From: Povalibacter uvarum
Lineage (GTDB): Bacteria; Pseudomonadota; Gammaproteobacteria; Steroidobacterales; Steroidobacteraceae
Assembly: GCF_014202975.1 (NCBI RefSeq)
Contig: NZ_JACHHZ010000006.1
Span: forward strand, 186,001 to 250,000
Length of the DNA stretch: 64,000 nt
Reading direction: 5' to 3'
Both the position numbers and the translations under genes were made by a program. This document shows, piece by piece, positions 17,761 through 25,409 of this stretch. Under the pieces are notes generated by a model. That model made no database searches. It was not told where the DNA came from and saw only the letters and a list, made by a program, of their open reading frames with translations. Position 1 is the first letter of the stretch. Every line of letters begins with the position of its first letter.

Positions 17761-18633
17761 TTATTTTCTGGTATGCCCGTCGAGCGTCAGGAGGGGGCCG
17801 TAGTGCTCTGGACGACGATCGCGGAAAACGCCCCAGGCGTTGCGATAGTCGCGAATGGCATCCAGGTCGAACTTCGCCGTGAGGATCGACTCGGTGGTGC
17901 GATCAGCCTGCTTCACGAGCGCACCGGTGTGATCCGCGATGAACGAGGAACCGTAGTACGTCACGGACCAACGCTCGCCTTTTTCGGTGCCGATTCGATT
18001 CGATGCCACGAGCGGCATGATGTTCGACGCTGCGTGCCCCTGCATCGCGCGCTGCCAGTGATCGCGCGAATCGATGCTGGTGTCCTGCGGCTCGGCGCCA
18101 ATGGCCGTGGGATAGAAGAGAATCTCCGCACCGAGAAGCGCCATCGCCCGCGCGCTCTCCGGGAACCATTGATCCCAGCAGATCGCCACGCCGATCGTTC
18201 CGAACCGTGTCTTCCAGACTTTGAATCCGGTGTCGCCCGGCGAGAAATAGAACTTCTCGTGATAGCCGGGGCTCTCGGGAATGTGCGCCTTGCGATAGAT
18301 ACCGAGATTGCTGCCGTCGGCATCGATGATCGCCACCGTGTTGTAGAAGGCGTTGCCTTCGCGCTCGTACACGCTCGCAGGCAGCACGACGTTCAGCTCG
18401 CGAGCGAGGGCGCGGAATTTCGCGACCGCGGGATTCTCCTCGATCGTGCGAGCCAGCGAGAAATAGCGCTGGTCGTGGTCCTTGCAGAAGTACGGCGTCT
18501 CGAACAGCTCCTGGATCAGGATGACGTTCGCGCCCTGCGCGGCGGCGGCGCGGATCGTGCGCTCGGCAGTCGCGAGGTTCTGTTCACGATTGTCGGTGCA
18601 GGCGAATTGGGTGGCGGCGACTGTGACTTGCAT
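17761..18633 (-). CDS. aguB: N-carbamoylputrescine amidase AguB
   Basis: 290 residues, nitrilase superfamily. It hydrolyses N-carbamoylputrescine to putrescine, CO2 and ammonia, the last step of the agmatine deiminase route. The triad Glu42 (IQELFETPYF), Lys115 (YRKAHIPESPGYHEKFYF) and Cys152 (AICWDQWFPE) is visible, and the context motifs match AguB of plants and Pseudomonas. The start lies 2 bases after the stop of the PuuR-like regulator, so the two form an operon. Agmatine deiminase AguA, the expected partner, is not in this window. Confidence 0.93.
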   Translation of the reverse strand: MQVTVAATQFACTDNREQNLATAERTIRAAAAQGANVILIQELFETPYFCKDHDQRYFSLARTIEENPAVAKFRALARELNVVLPASVYEREGNAFYNTVAIIDADGSNLGIYRKAHIPESPGYHEKFYFSPGDTGFKVWKTRFGTIGVAICWDQWFPESARAMALLGAEILFYPTAIGAEPQDTSIDSRDHWQRAMQGHAASNIMPLVASNRIGTEKGERWSVTYYGSSFIADHTGALVKQADRTTESILTAKFDLDAIRDYRNAWGVFRDRRPEHYGPLLTLDGHTRK

Positions 18634-18635
18634 GG

Positions 18636-19184
18636 CTAGAACGTAGGCGGCGTACTGGCGCTGATGATCTCACAGGCCTCCGGGCCCAGGTTACGAAATC
18701 TATGCGGGACGGCGCTGGAGAAGTAATACGCATCTCCCGGCCCGAGCACCCGCGACTGGCCACCGACGGTCAGCTCGATCTTTCCGCTGATGACGATGCC
18801 GCCTTCTTCTCCTTTGTGACTCAGCATGTCCTCGCCGGTGTCGGCACCCGACAAATAGTGCTCGTGCATGATGGCCATGGCGCGATTGGGACGCTTCGCC
18901 GCAACGAGGCGCAGCAGCACGTTGCCGTCTCCGATGTCAGTCAACTCTTCGCGCGTGTAGAAAACTTGCGGGCTGGCCTGCAGATCGAGCGTGAAGAATT
19001 CGGCCAGCGACATCGGAATGCCGTCGAGAACTTTCTTGAGCGAACTGATCGACGGGCTCACGCGGTTCTGCTCGATCAGCGAAATCGTCCCGTTCGTCAC
19101 GCCAGCGCGCTTCGCAAGCTCTCGCTGCGAGAGGCCGTACATGATCCGTACGTTCTTCAGATGCGTGCCCACGTCGATGGTCAT
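18636..19184 (-). CDS. puuR: PuuR-like XRE/cupin transcriptional repressor
   Basis: 182 residues. The N-terminal helix-turn-helix (about 8-62) contains GLSQRELAKRAGVTNGTISLIEQNRVSPSISSL, and a C-terminal cupin sensor domain (about 110-178) contains GEEGGIVISGKIELTVGGQ and GDAYYFSSAVPHRF. This architecture matches PuuR, which represses puu genes and is relieved by putrescine. It is divergent from the beta-alanine aminotransferase gene and upstream of aguB in one operon, so it probably controls both and perhaps the puu genes 8 kb away. The targets are inferred from context. Confidence 0.85.
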   Translation of the reverse strand: MTIDVGTHLKNVRIMYGLSQRELAKRAGVTNGTISLIEQNRVSPSISSLKKVLDGIPMSLAEFFTLDLQASPQVFYTREELTDIGDGNVLLRLVAAKRPNRAMAIMHEHYLSGADTGEDMLSHKGEEGGIVISGKIELTVGGQSRVLGPGDAYYFSSAVPHRFRNLGPEACEIISASTPPTF

Positions 19185-19259
19185 GGTGTCGTTCCGTCTT
19201 CGAGGGTGTTTAGAATAATCGACACTCTGCGAGGATGGCCAGCTTTTCAGGCCCTTTCA

Positions 19260-19288
19260 TTGAGAGCCTTGTCTAATTTTCTTATCAT
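19260..19288 (+). promoter_or_regulatory. Candidate sigma-70 promoter for the bauA-like gene
   Basis: TTGAGA (19260-19265), a 17-base spacer and TATCAT (19283-19288) end 31 bases upstream of the ATG at 19320, in the PuuR/aminotransferase divergent region. Found by eye. Confidence 0.45.
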
Positions 19289-19319
19289 CGCCGCTGCCGT
19301 CCCCTCCGAGGTCCGATCC

Positions 19320-20642
19320 ATGTCCGCACAACCGAACCGCGCCGATCTCGAGGCGCTCTGGCTCCCCTTCACCGCGAACCGGCAGTTCAAGGCCAATCCC
19401 CGCCTGCTCGCGAAAGCCGAAGGGATGCACTACTGGACGCACGATGGCCGGAAGATTCTCGACGGCGTCGCGGGCTTGTGGTGCGTCAACGCGGGCCATG
19501 GTCGCCAGGAAATCGTCGAAGCTGTCAGCCGGCAGATCGCGACGATGGAATACGCGCCGCCCTTCCAGATGGGACATCCGCTGGCCTTCGAGCTCGCGAA
19601 CCGGCTGGTCGAACTGACGCCCGGCGACCTCGATCATGTGTTCTTCACGAACTCCGGCTCCGAGTCCGTCGATACCGCACTCAAGATCGCCATTGCATAT
19701 CAGCGCCTGCGCGGCGAAGGCACTCGCCAGCGCCTGATCGGTCGCGAGAAGGGCTACCACGGCGTGGGCTTCGGCGGCATCTCCGTCGGAGGCATGGTGA
19801 ACAACCGCAAATTCTTCGGCAGCATGCTGCCCGGTGTCGACCACCTGCGGCACACGCTCGATCTCGAGCACAACGCATTCACGCGCGGCTTGCCGGAATG
19901 GGGCGCGCATCTCGCCGACGATCTGGAGCGACTCGTTGCGCTTCATGACGCGTCGACGATCGCCGCGGTCATCGTCGAACCGGTCGCGGGATCCGCGGGC
20001 GTCGTGCTGCCACCGAAGGGCTATCTGCAGAAGCTGCGCGCGATCTGCGACAAGTACGGCATCCTGCTCATCTTCGACGAAGTGATCACGGGTTTCGGAA
20101 GACTGGGCGCGCCGTTCGGCGCGCAGTATTTCGATGTCATGCCGGACATCGTCACGACCGCGAAAGGCCTGACGAACGGCGCGATTCCGATGGGCGCCGT
20201 GTTCGTGCGCAAACACATCTACGAGGCGTTCATGCAGGGACCCGAGAACGCGATCGAGCTGTTCCATGGTTACACGTACTCGGCACATCCGGTTGCGTGC
20301 GCCGCAGCCCTGGCGACGCAGGAAATCTATCGTCGCGATGCGCTGCTGACACGCGGCGCGCAGCTCGCGAAGCAATGGGAAGACGCCGTTCACTCGCTTC
20401 GAGGCCTGCCCAACGTGATCGACATCCGCAACCTCGGACTGGTTGCGGGCATCGAGCTGCAGTCGCGAACCGGAGCCCCGGGGGCGCGCGCCTACGACGT
20501 GTTCCTGAAGGCCTACGAGAAAGGCATCCTGATCCGGTTTACAGGCGACATCCTTGCGCTGTCTCCACCACTGATCATCGAGCCGAAGCAGATCGATGAA
20601 CTGGTCGGCACGCTCGCGGAAGTGATCCGCGCGACAGCCTGA
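19320..20642 (+). CDS. bauA: Omega-amino acid:pyruvate (beta-alanine:pyruvate) aminotransferase
   Basis: 440 residues, PLP class III aminotransferase. Features are LEALWLPFTANRQFK near the start (typical of omega-amino acid:pyruvate transaminases), GVAGLWCVNAGHGR (49-62), FFTNSGSESVDTALK (108-122), IFDEVITGFGR (251-261) and Schiff-base Lys282 in TTAKGLTNGAIPMG. It converts beta-alanine plus pyruvate to malonate semialdehyde plus alanine. Beta-alanine arises from spermidine and spermine breakdown via 1,3-diaminopropane, which fits the polyamine setting. The ATG at 19320 fits the promoter position and family length; an upstream frame reads back into the divergent puuR gene. Confidence 0.85.
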   Translation: MSAQPNRADLEALWLPFTANRQFKANPRLLAKAEGMHYWTHDGRKILDGVAGLWCVNAGHGRQEIVEAVSRQIATMEYAPPFQMGHPLAFELANRLVELTPGDLDHVFFTNSGSESVDTALKIAIAYQRLRGEGTRQRLIGREKGYHGVGFGGISVGGMVNNRKFFGSMLPGVDHLRHTLDLEHNAFTRGLPEWGAHLADDLERLVALHDASTIAAVIVEPVAGSAGVVLPPKGYLQKLRAICDKYGILLIFDEVITGFGRLGAPFGAQYFDVMPDIVTTAKGLTNGAIPMGAVFVRKHIYEAFMQGPENAIELFHGYTYSAHPVACAAALATQEIYRRDALLTRGAQLAKQWEDAVHSLRGLPNVIDIRNLGLVAGIELQSRTGAPGARAYDVFLKAYEKGILIRFTGDILALSPPLIIEPKQIDELVGTLAEVIRATA

Positions 20643-20660
20643 TCACTGCCAAAAGAAAAA

Positions 20661-20688
20661 GGCCCCGGAGGCGTGAGCTTCCGGGGCC
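20661..20688 (-). terminator. Rho-independent terminator, bidirectional
   Basis: The stem GGCCCCGGA/TCCGGGGCC has a 10-base loop between two converging genes. On the minus strand it is followed by TTTTTCTTTT, so it is a strong terminator for the TorF porin gene. On the plus strand the tail is weaker (TTCGTTCG). Confidence 0.85.
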
Positions 20689-20721
20689 TTCGTTCGTCAG
20701 AAGACGACGATCAGACCGGGA

Positions 20722-21393
20722 TCAATCCTTGCCCCACGGGAACGTCGTGGCGACCGTGAAGATCACGCGATCGGTCTCGGCATCTTCGATATCAGTATCG
20801 ACGTACTTCAGCGAAAGACTGAAGTTGCCGATTTCATAGCCGACGCCCAGCGAGTAGTCCATGTAGGAATCGCCGTAGAGCACGTCGATCGCATCGCCGT
20901 CGCTATAGCCGATATGCGCCAGGAGCGAGAAGTTGGCAGGCAGCGGCACCGTTGCGGAGGTGTCGAGATAGAACGAACTCTCGCTCGTGGCGCCGAAGTC
21001 GTTCGAGTACCACAGCTTGCCCTTGAACCACTGGTAGCTGAGGCTGCCATAAATTTCGGGATAGTCGAGATCCGAGTCATCGGGATAGGCGTAGTACACC
21101 AAGCCGACGTCCCAGCCGAGGCCACCTTCGGTTTCGCCCGTGAAGCCGGTGTACAGATCGACTTCGTAGTCGACGTCGGTTCCGAAGTCCACGTTGCTCG
21201 CCCACGCACCGACGTACCAGCCGTTGTCGGCCGCGAAGTCCAAGCTGGCTTGCAGCGCCGGATCCTCGTCCGTCTGCGTGATGCCGCGATAGTCGTAGTC
21301 GCTGGTCAGCGTCCACGTCGAGCTCACGCCCGCATTGGCTGCTGCCGCGGTCGTCAGCAAGCCCAGTGCAGCCAGAATCCTCAGATTTCGCAT
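20722..21393 (-). CDS. TorF-family outer-membrane porin
   Basis: 223 residues. A signal peptide (MRNLRILAALGLLTTAAAANA) precedes a beta-barrel of the TorF/Gcw_chp family, opening with SSTWTLTSDYDYRGITQTDEDPALQASLDF and continuing with repeated aromatic beta-strands (GWYVGAWASNVDFG, DVGLVYYAYPD). The ATG at 21393 is preferred because it follows a clear ribosome-binding site (AGGGGAGA then TTT) and begins the signal peptide. It ends at a strong terminator. The transported solute is unknown; neighbours give no clear clue. Confidence 0.85.
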   Translation of the reverse strand: MRNLRILAALGLLTTAAAANAGVSSTWTLTSDYDYRGITQTDEDPALQASLDFAADNGWYVGAWASNVDFGTDVDYEVDLYTGFTGETEGGLGWDVGLVYYAYPDDSDLDYPEIYGSLSYQWFKGKLWYSNDFGATSESSFYLDTSATVPLPANFSLLAHIGYSDGDAIDVLYGDSYMDYSLGVGYEIGNFSLSLKYVDTDIEDAETDRVIFTVATTFPWGKD

Positions 21394-21729
21394 AAATCTC
21401 CCCTTGTGGTGAGAAAGAAACACGCCCCAACGGCGCGGATGATTGAGTTTACTTCGCGTAGCCGCTTTCGAGTCGTTTTGCGGTTAAAAAGCCACAGCTA
21501 CAGCCCGCGCTAAGAGATGCAGCAACTATGCCAAACGGATCACACAATCGTCGCAAGGGCGAACCAGGGGTCACGGCTGTACTTTGATGTTCAAGCGGCC
21601 GCAGACCTCAACGGTGGCGCGGCTTTACTGCAGCAAGTTGTATGCAGATCGGCTGACGCTGCGAAATCGCAGGGATTGCAGCTCCTCCGCCGATCGCCCC
21701 AACTCCGTGCAGGCAGGCTGGCGCCTGCG
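21394..21729. other. Intergenic region without a recognisable gene
   Basis: The 336 bases between the cupin gene stop and the TorF start hold the TorF leader and promoter region. I see no convincing coding frame, repeat or structured RNA. Confidence 0.5.
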
Positions 21730-22113
21730 CTATTTTGATGCAGCCTCGAAGATTGCGTAGAGCTTCAGCGTAGGTACTTTTACGTGCCACGTCCCAATGA
21801 AGCCCGCGGGCACCACAAACGAGTCGCCAGTCTGGAAAGTGCGTCCGTTTCCGCGCTCGTCTTCGATGTGAACCTGGCCGCGAAGGATGTGACAGAACTC
21901 GCTCTCTGCATACCGGACCCGCCATTTGCCCGGCGTGCTTTCCCAGGTGCCGGCGAAGAACTGCCCGGTCGAGTCACTGAAAAAATTGCGGGTCTTCTGC
22001 TCGGGCGTGCCGGCGAGCAGGCGATCGGGCGCCGGCTTCGAATGAGTCAGCTCCGGAGTCGCAACGGCGAAATCCACGATGCCGGAAATATCGCTCACGC
22101 TGGCGTCGGTCAT
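21730..22113 (-). CDS. EutQ/DUF861-type single-domain cupin
   Basis: 127 residues, one cupin barrel. The body reads RNFFSDSTGQFFAGTWESTPGKWRVRY, then the cupin core ESEFCHILRGQVHIEDERG and GDSFVVPAGFIGTWHVKVPTLKLYAIFE, matching cupins of the DUF861 (ureidoglycine aminohydrolase-like) group. The first motif has few of the usual His metal ligands, so metal binding is uncertain. The ATG at 22113 (MTDASVSDISGIVDFA) resembles family starts; another ATG at 22134 would add seven residues. Function unknown; such proteins often accompany amino-acid or polyamine catabolism. Confidence 0.75.
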   Translation of the reverse strand: MTDASVSDISGIVDFAVATPELTHSKPAPDRLLAGTPEQKTRNFFSDSTGQFFAGTWESTPGKWRVRYAESEFCHILRGQVHIEDERGNGRTFQTGDSFVVPAGFIGTWHVKVPTLKLYAIFEAASK

Positions 22114-22187
22114 GACGATGCTCGCAAGACACATGAAGAGGCCCTCGACTCTAAGAGGGGATCACGCCCCTGGCTACTGCGGACAAG

Positions 22188-22213
22188 GAGACCGGCGCTT
22201 TCGCGCCGGTCTC
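22188..22213. terminator. Strong hairpin, probable terminator after the OmpA-like gene
   Basis: An 11-base stem GAGACCGGCGC/GCGCCGGTCTC with a TTTC loop lies 15 bases past the stop of the minus-strand OmpA-like gene. There is no good T-run, so it may act as a stability hairpin. Confidence 0.55.
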
Positions 22214-22227
22214 GATAGCCGCTCAAC

Positions 22228-22917
22228 TCACTGGGCTTGTGCCACCGCCGACTCGGACGATGCCCCCACCGGGCGGATCGCGAGACTCACTCGCCGCTCC
22301 CACGCGTAGGCTTCGATATCGTCCTTTGCCGCTGTCGTCAGATCCTCACCATGCGCGGACAGGCGAATCTGCTCGGGGGTGACACCACCGCGAATCAGTG
22401 CTTCGCGGACGGCATCAGCGCGCCGCAGTGACAACTCCAGGTTCTGCTCGGGAGTTCCGCGCGGGTCGGCAAAGCCGTTGAGCTGGATTTCGAGCTGGCC
22501 GTGAGCGGCAAGCAGGGCTCCCAGCGCCTCGAGCTTCGCGGCGACCTGCGAATCGATATCCGAACTGCCCGTACGGAACATCACATCCGCATGGAGTTGC
22601 TCGGCAAGTCGATCGAGCATTTCGTCACCGCCCGTGCTTTCGCTGGCCTTCGCGAGCGCAACGCGCGTATCGATGAGCTCCTGTTCGAGCTGTTTCGCAT
22701 GCAGGTCCGCGCGCTTCGCCGTACCGACACTGTCGCCGAGAATGCCGCCGACCATCAGCCCGACGAAGGCGCCGATGGGGCCACCGACCACAGCGCCGAT
22801 CGCCGCGCCGCTGCCCATGCCAACGCCCTCTTCCTTGGTGAACTTGTTCTCACCCGCGTTTGCCACGCCCGTGCTCAACGCAATGGCAACCGCCCCGATC
22901 AGTGCTTTCTTGAACAT
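22228..22917 (-). CDS. OmpA-like cell-envelope protein with glycine zipper
   Basis: 229 residues. A signal peptide (1-22, ending VANAG) precedes a Gly-rich zipper segment (about 31-66, GSGAAIGAVVGGPIGAFVGLMVGGILG), a short helical stretch, then an OmpA C-terminal peptidoglycan-binding domain (about 105-215) with LNGFADPRGTPEQNLELSLRRADAVREAL. The architecture resembles the PdsO-type OmpA-like proteins found with dedicated sortases, but no sortase is adjacent. It probably links the outer envelope to peptidoglycan. Confidence 0.8.
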   Translation of the reverse strand: MFKKALIGAVAIALSTGVANAGENKFTKEEGVGMGSGAAIGAVVGGPIGAFVGLMVGGILGDSVGTAKRADLHAKQLEQELIDTRVALAKASESTGGDEMLDRLAEQLHADVMFRTGSSDIDSQVAAKLEALGALLAAHGQLEIQLNGFADPRGTPEQNLELSLRRADAVREALIRGGVTPEQIRLSAHGEDLTTAAKDDIEAYAWERRVSLAIRPVGASSESAVAQAQ

Positions 22918-23075
22918 GACTTCTCTCCCACACCACTCGTCGTTGCAGCAGGTGACGATTTACCCGTGGGAGCTATTCAAGGCCGCAATAGCGACGCAAC
23001 TGCGGGACCGGAGTGGCGGGAGAGAGAAGGATGATGGCGAATTGTGGCGGGAGCGCGGAGATACGGAACTCGGAT

Positions 23076-23177
23076 GTCACACGGAGTTCACGGAGATTGA
23101 AGAAGGCAGAGGGCCTCGGCGACCCTGCGATTTCCTGATCGTCAGATCTCCGTGCTCTCCGCGAACTCCGTGTGAAA
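23076..23177. repeat. CACGGAGTTCACGGAG-type inverted repeat, copy 2
   Basis: The left arm GTCACACGGAGTTCACGGAG and the right arm CTCCGCGAACTCCGTGTGAA are complementary with few mismatches. They lie in the 272-base gap between the SDR gene stop and the OmpA-like gene start. It is the same family as 17677-17756 but has an unrelated middle part. No gene is seen in the rest of the gap. Confidence 0.7.
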
Positions 23178-23189
23178 TCTTCTCCTGAT

Positions 23190-23960
23190 TCAGAGACTGC
23201 TACACAAATGACCGCCGTCCACAACGAGCGTCGAGCCCGTCATGTATCGCGAAGCATCGGATGCCAGCAGCAGCAGCGGGCCGTCGAGATCCTCATACTG
23301 CCCGACGCGACGCTGCGGAATGCGGCGGATGAGTGCCTGGCCCGGCTCGGTGTCGAAGAAGCCCTGGTTGATTTCGGTGGCGAAGTAGCCGGGTGCGATG
23401 CCGTTGACCCGAACTCCATTGCGAGCGAGCTCCAGCGCCATCGTGCGAGTGAGCTGCGTCAATCCGGCCTTCGATGCGGCATACGGCGCGACGTGCCCAG
23501 CCTGGCGAAAGCTCAGGATGGATTCGATGTTGATGATGCTGCCGCCCTGCCCCCGATCGCGCATCCGCCGCGCGACCTCGGTTGCCATCAGGAATGCACC
23601 TTTCAGATTCACATCGACGACGTCATCCCAGTCCTGCTCAGTCTGTTCGAGCACGCCCTTGGCCACTGACGTCCCGGAGTTGTTGACGAGCACATCGATC
23701 GGCCCCAGCTCCGATTCGATAGCTGCGACAGCTGCGGCGATCGACTTGCTGTCGGTCACATCGAGACGCGTTACCGCCGCCTTGCCGCCGCTGGCGGAGA
23801 TATCCGCGGCGAGCGCTTGCAACGCATCCGTCCGACGCGCTGCCAGGCCCACCTTCGCGCCTGCACTTGCGAGCACGCTCGCGAAATGTCGCCCAAGACC
23901 ACTGGACGCACCCGTGACGAGCGCTACTTTCCCCTGGAGCACCGAACGATCGACCGTCAT
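23190..23960 (-). CDS. Short-chain dehydrogenase/reductase (3-oxoacyl-ACP reductase-like)
   Basis: 256 residues, classical SDR. NAD(P)-binding TGASSGLG (16-23), a NNSG motif in place of the usual NNAG, IINIESILSFRQ, and the catalytic YAASK are visible, followed by NGIAPGYFATEINQGFF and the C-terminal YMTGSTLVVDGGHL. FabG-like SDRs reduce 3-oxoacyl substrates or oxidise alcohols and sugars; nothing nearby fixes the substrate. It is monocistronic, with GH1 downstream in the same orientation across 84 bases. Confidence 0.85.
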   Translation of the reverse strand: MTVDRSVLQGKVALVTGASSGLGRHFASVLASAGAKVGLAARRTDALQALAADISASGGKAAVTRLDVTDSKSIAAAVAAIESELGPIDVLVNNSGTSVAKGVLEQTEQDWDDVVDVNLKGAFLMATEVARRMRDRGQGGSIINIESILSFRQAGHVAPYAASKAGLTQLTRTMALELARNGVRVNGIAPGYFATEINQGFFDTEPGQALIRRIPQRRVGQYEDLDGPLLLLASDASRYMTGSTLVVDGGHLCSSL

Positions 23961-24044
23961 GGAATCCCCGCCTTATGCGACCTGAACAGGTCCGCGAGGA
24001 TAAAGCAGCTTTCCCGGACCTGCCCGGGAATCAGCCGGCCCGGC

Positions 24045-25409
24045 TCAGGCCGTTTGCGAATCCGGCTGCGGCTGTGCGTGCAGGAGCGCGCTGTACCATT
24101 GACCGCTCTTCTTCACGGTGCGCTTCTGCGTCGCATAGTCGACGTGAATGATGCCGAACCGCTTCCCGTAGCCCTGGGCCCACTCGAAGTTGTCCATCAG
24201 GCTCCAGACGAAGTAGCCCTTCATGTCGACGCCCTGGCGGATGACATCCGCCACGGCTGCGATGTGCGACTCGATGTACGCGCGCCGCAATTCATCGTCG
24301 ATGCGTCCGTCGACGACATGGTCCTCGTATGCGGCACCGTTCTCCGTGATGAAGATCGGCGGCAGCTTGTAGTCGCGCTTCAACCGCAGGAGCAGTGCCG
24401 CGAGGCTCTGCGGCGCAACCTCCCAACCCATGTGAGTTACCGCCGCCGTGCTGCTCGAAACAGGCGAAGTCGGATTCGCGCTGCTCGAGACGGTCGGGTG
24501 GTAGTAATTGATGCCGAGGAAATCGATCGGCTGGCTGATCAGCGCCGCATCGCCGCTCTGCACGACCGGAGCGTCGGCGCCGAGATGCTCGAGCATGTCG
24601 CTTGGGTACTCGCCTTTCAGCACGGCGTCGGTGTACCAGCGCACGAGCTTTCCATCCTCGAGCCGGGCGTGGAACGCATCGAGCTCCGAATCCGTCGCCG
24701 GGGAAATAGGCGACATGTTGAGCACGATGCCGACGTCGGCCTTCGTTCCCGTCTGACGGATTGCCTGCATTGCCAGGCCGTGACTGAGCAGCACATGGTG
24801 CGCGACCTGGTAAGCGACGCGGCGATTGCGAATGCCGGGCGCGAAGATGCCCTGCTCATGACCGAGAATTGCGGTGACCCACGGTTCGTTGTGAGTGGCG
24901 ATCGAAGCCATCCGATCACCGAGGCGACGCGTGACGATCTGCGCGTACTCCGCAAATCGCAGCGCTGTATCGCGCGACAGCCAACCTTCGTGCCGCTGCT
25001 GCAGCTCGATCGGCAGATCCCAGTGATAGAGCGTCGCGTAAGGCTGAATGTTGCGCTTCAGCAGGCCGTCGACCAGGCGCTCATAGAATGCGAGCCCCGC
25101 TTCGTTCGCAGGACCCGAACCGAGCGGCTGCACGCGCGGCCAGGAGATCGAGAACCGGTAAGCGTTGACGCCGAGCCCGGCGATCAGGTCGAGATCCGTT
25201 TCGAGACGATGATAGTGATCGCAGGCGATGTCACCGTTGCTGCCGTCAGCGATCGCGCCGGGCTGCCGGCAGAACTCATCCCAGATGGACAGAGCCTTGC
25301 CATCCGCGCGCGCGGCACCTTCGATCTGGAATGCGCTGGTGGCAGCACCCCAGATGAAATCGGACGGGAACCGGCGACGCAGTTCGAGAACGGAGCGGTT
25401 CTGAGTCAT
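24045..25409 (-). CDS. GH1 beta-glucosidase
   Basis: 454 residues, glycoside hydrolase family 1. FPSDFIWGAATSAFQIEGA at the start, the acid/base Glu175 in THNEP and the nucleophile Glu356 in FITENGAAY are visible, with YHWDLP and FSISWPRV as further family signatures. It has no signal peptide, so it is cytoplasmic and would split imported beta-linked disaccharides such as laminaribiose or cellobiose. The ATG at 25409 overlaps the MFS porter stop by four bases; this coupling to a sugar porter supports the role. The operon starts at a LacI-operator promoter (27096-27141). Confidence 0.93.
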   Translation of the reverse strand: MTQNRSVLELRRRFPSDFIWGAATSAFQIEGAARADGKALSIWDEFCRQPGAIADGSNGDIACDHYHRLETDLDLIAGLGVNAYRFSISWPRVQPLGSGPANEAGLAFYERLVDGLLKRNIQPYATLYHWDLPIELQQRHEGWLSRDTALRFAEYAQIVTRRLGDRMASIATHNEPWVTAILGHEQGIFAPGIRNRRVAYQVAHHVLLSHGLAMQAIRQTGTKADVGIVLNMSPISPATDSELDAFHARLEDGKLVRWYTDAVLKGEYPSDMLEHLGADAPVVQSGDAALISQPIDFLGINYYHPTVSSSANPTSPVSSSTAAVTHMGWEVAPQSLAALLLRLKRDYKLPPIFITENGAAYEDHVVDGRIDDELRRAYIESHIAAVADVIRQGVDMKGYFVWSLMDNFEWAQGYGKRFGIIHVDYATQKRTVKKSGQWYSALLHAQPQPDSQTA

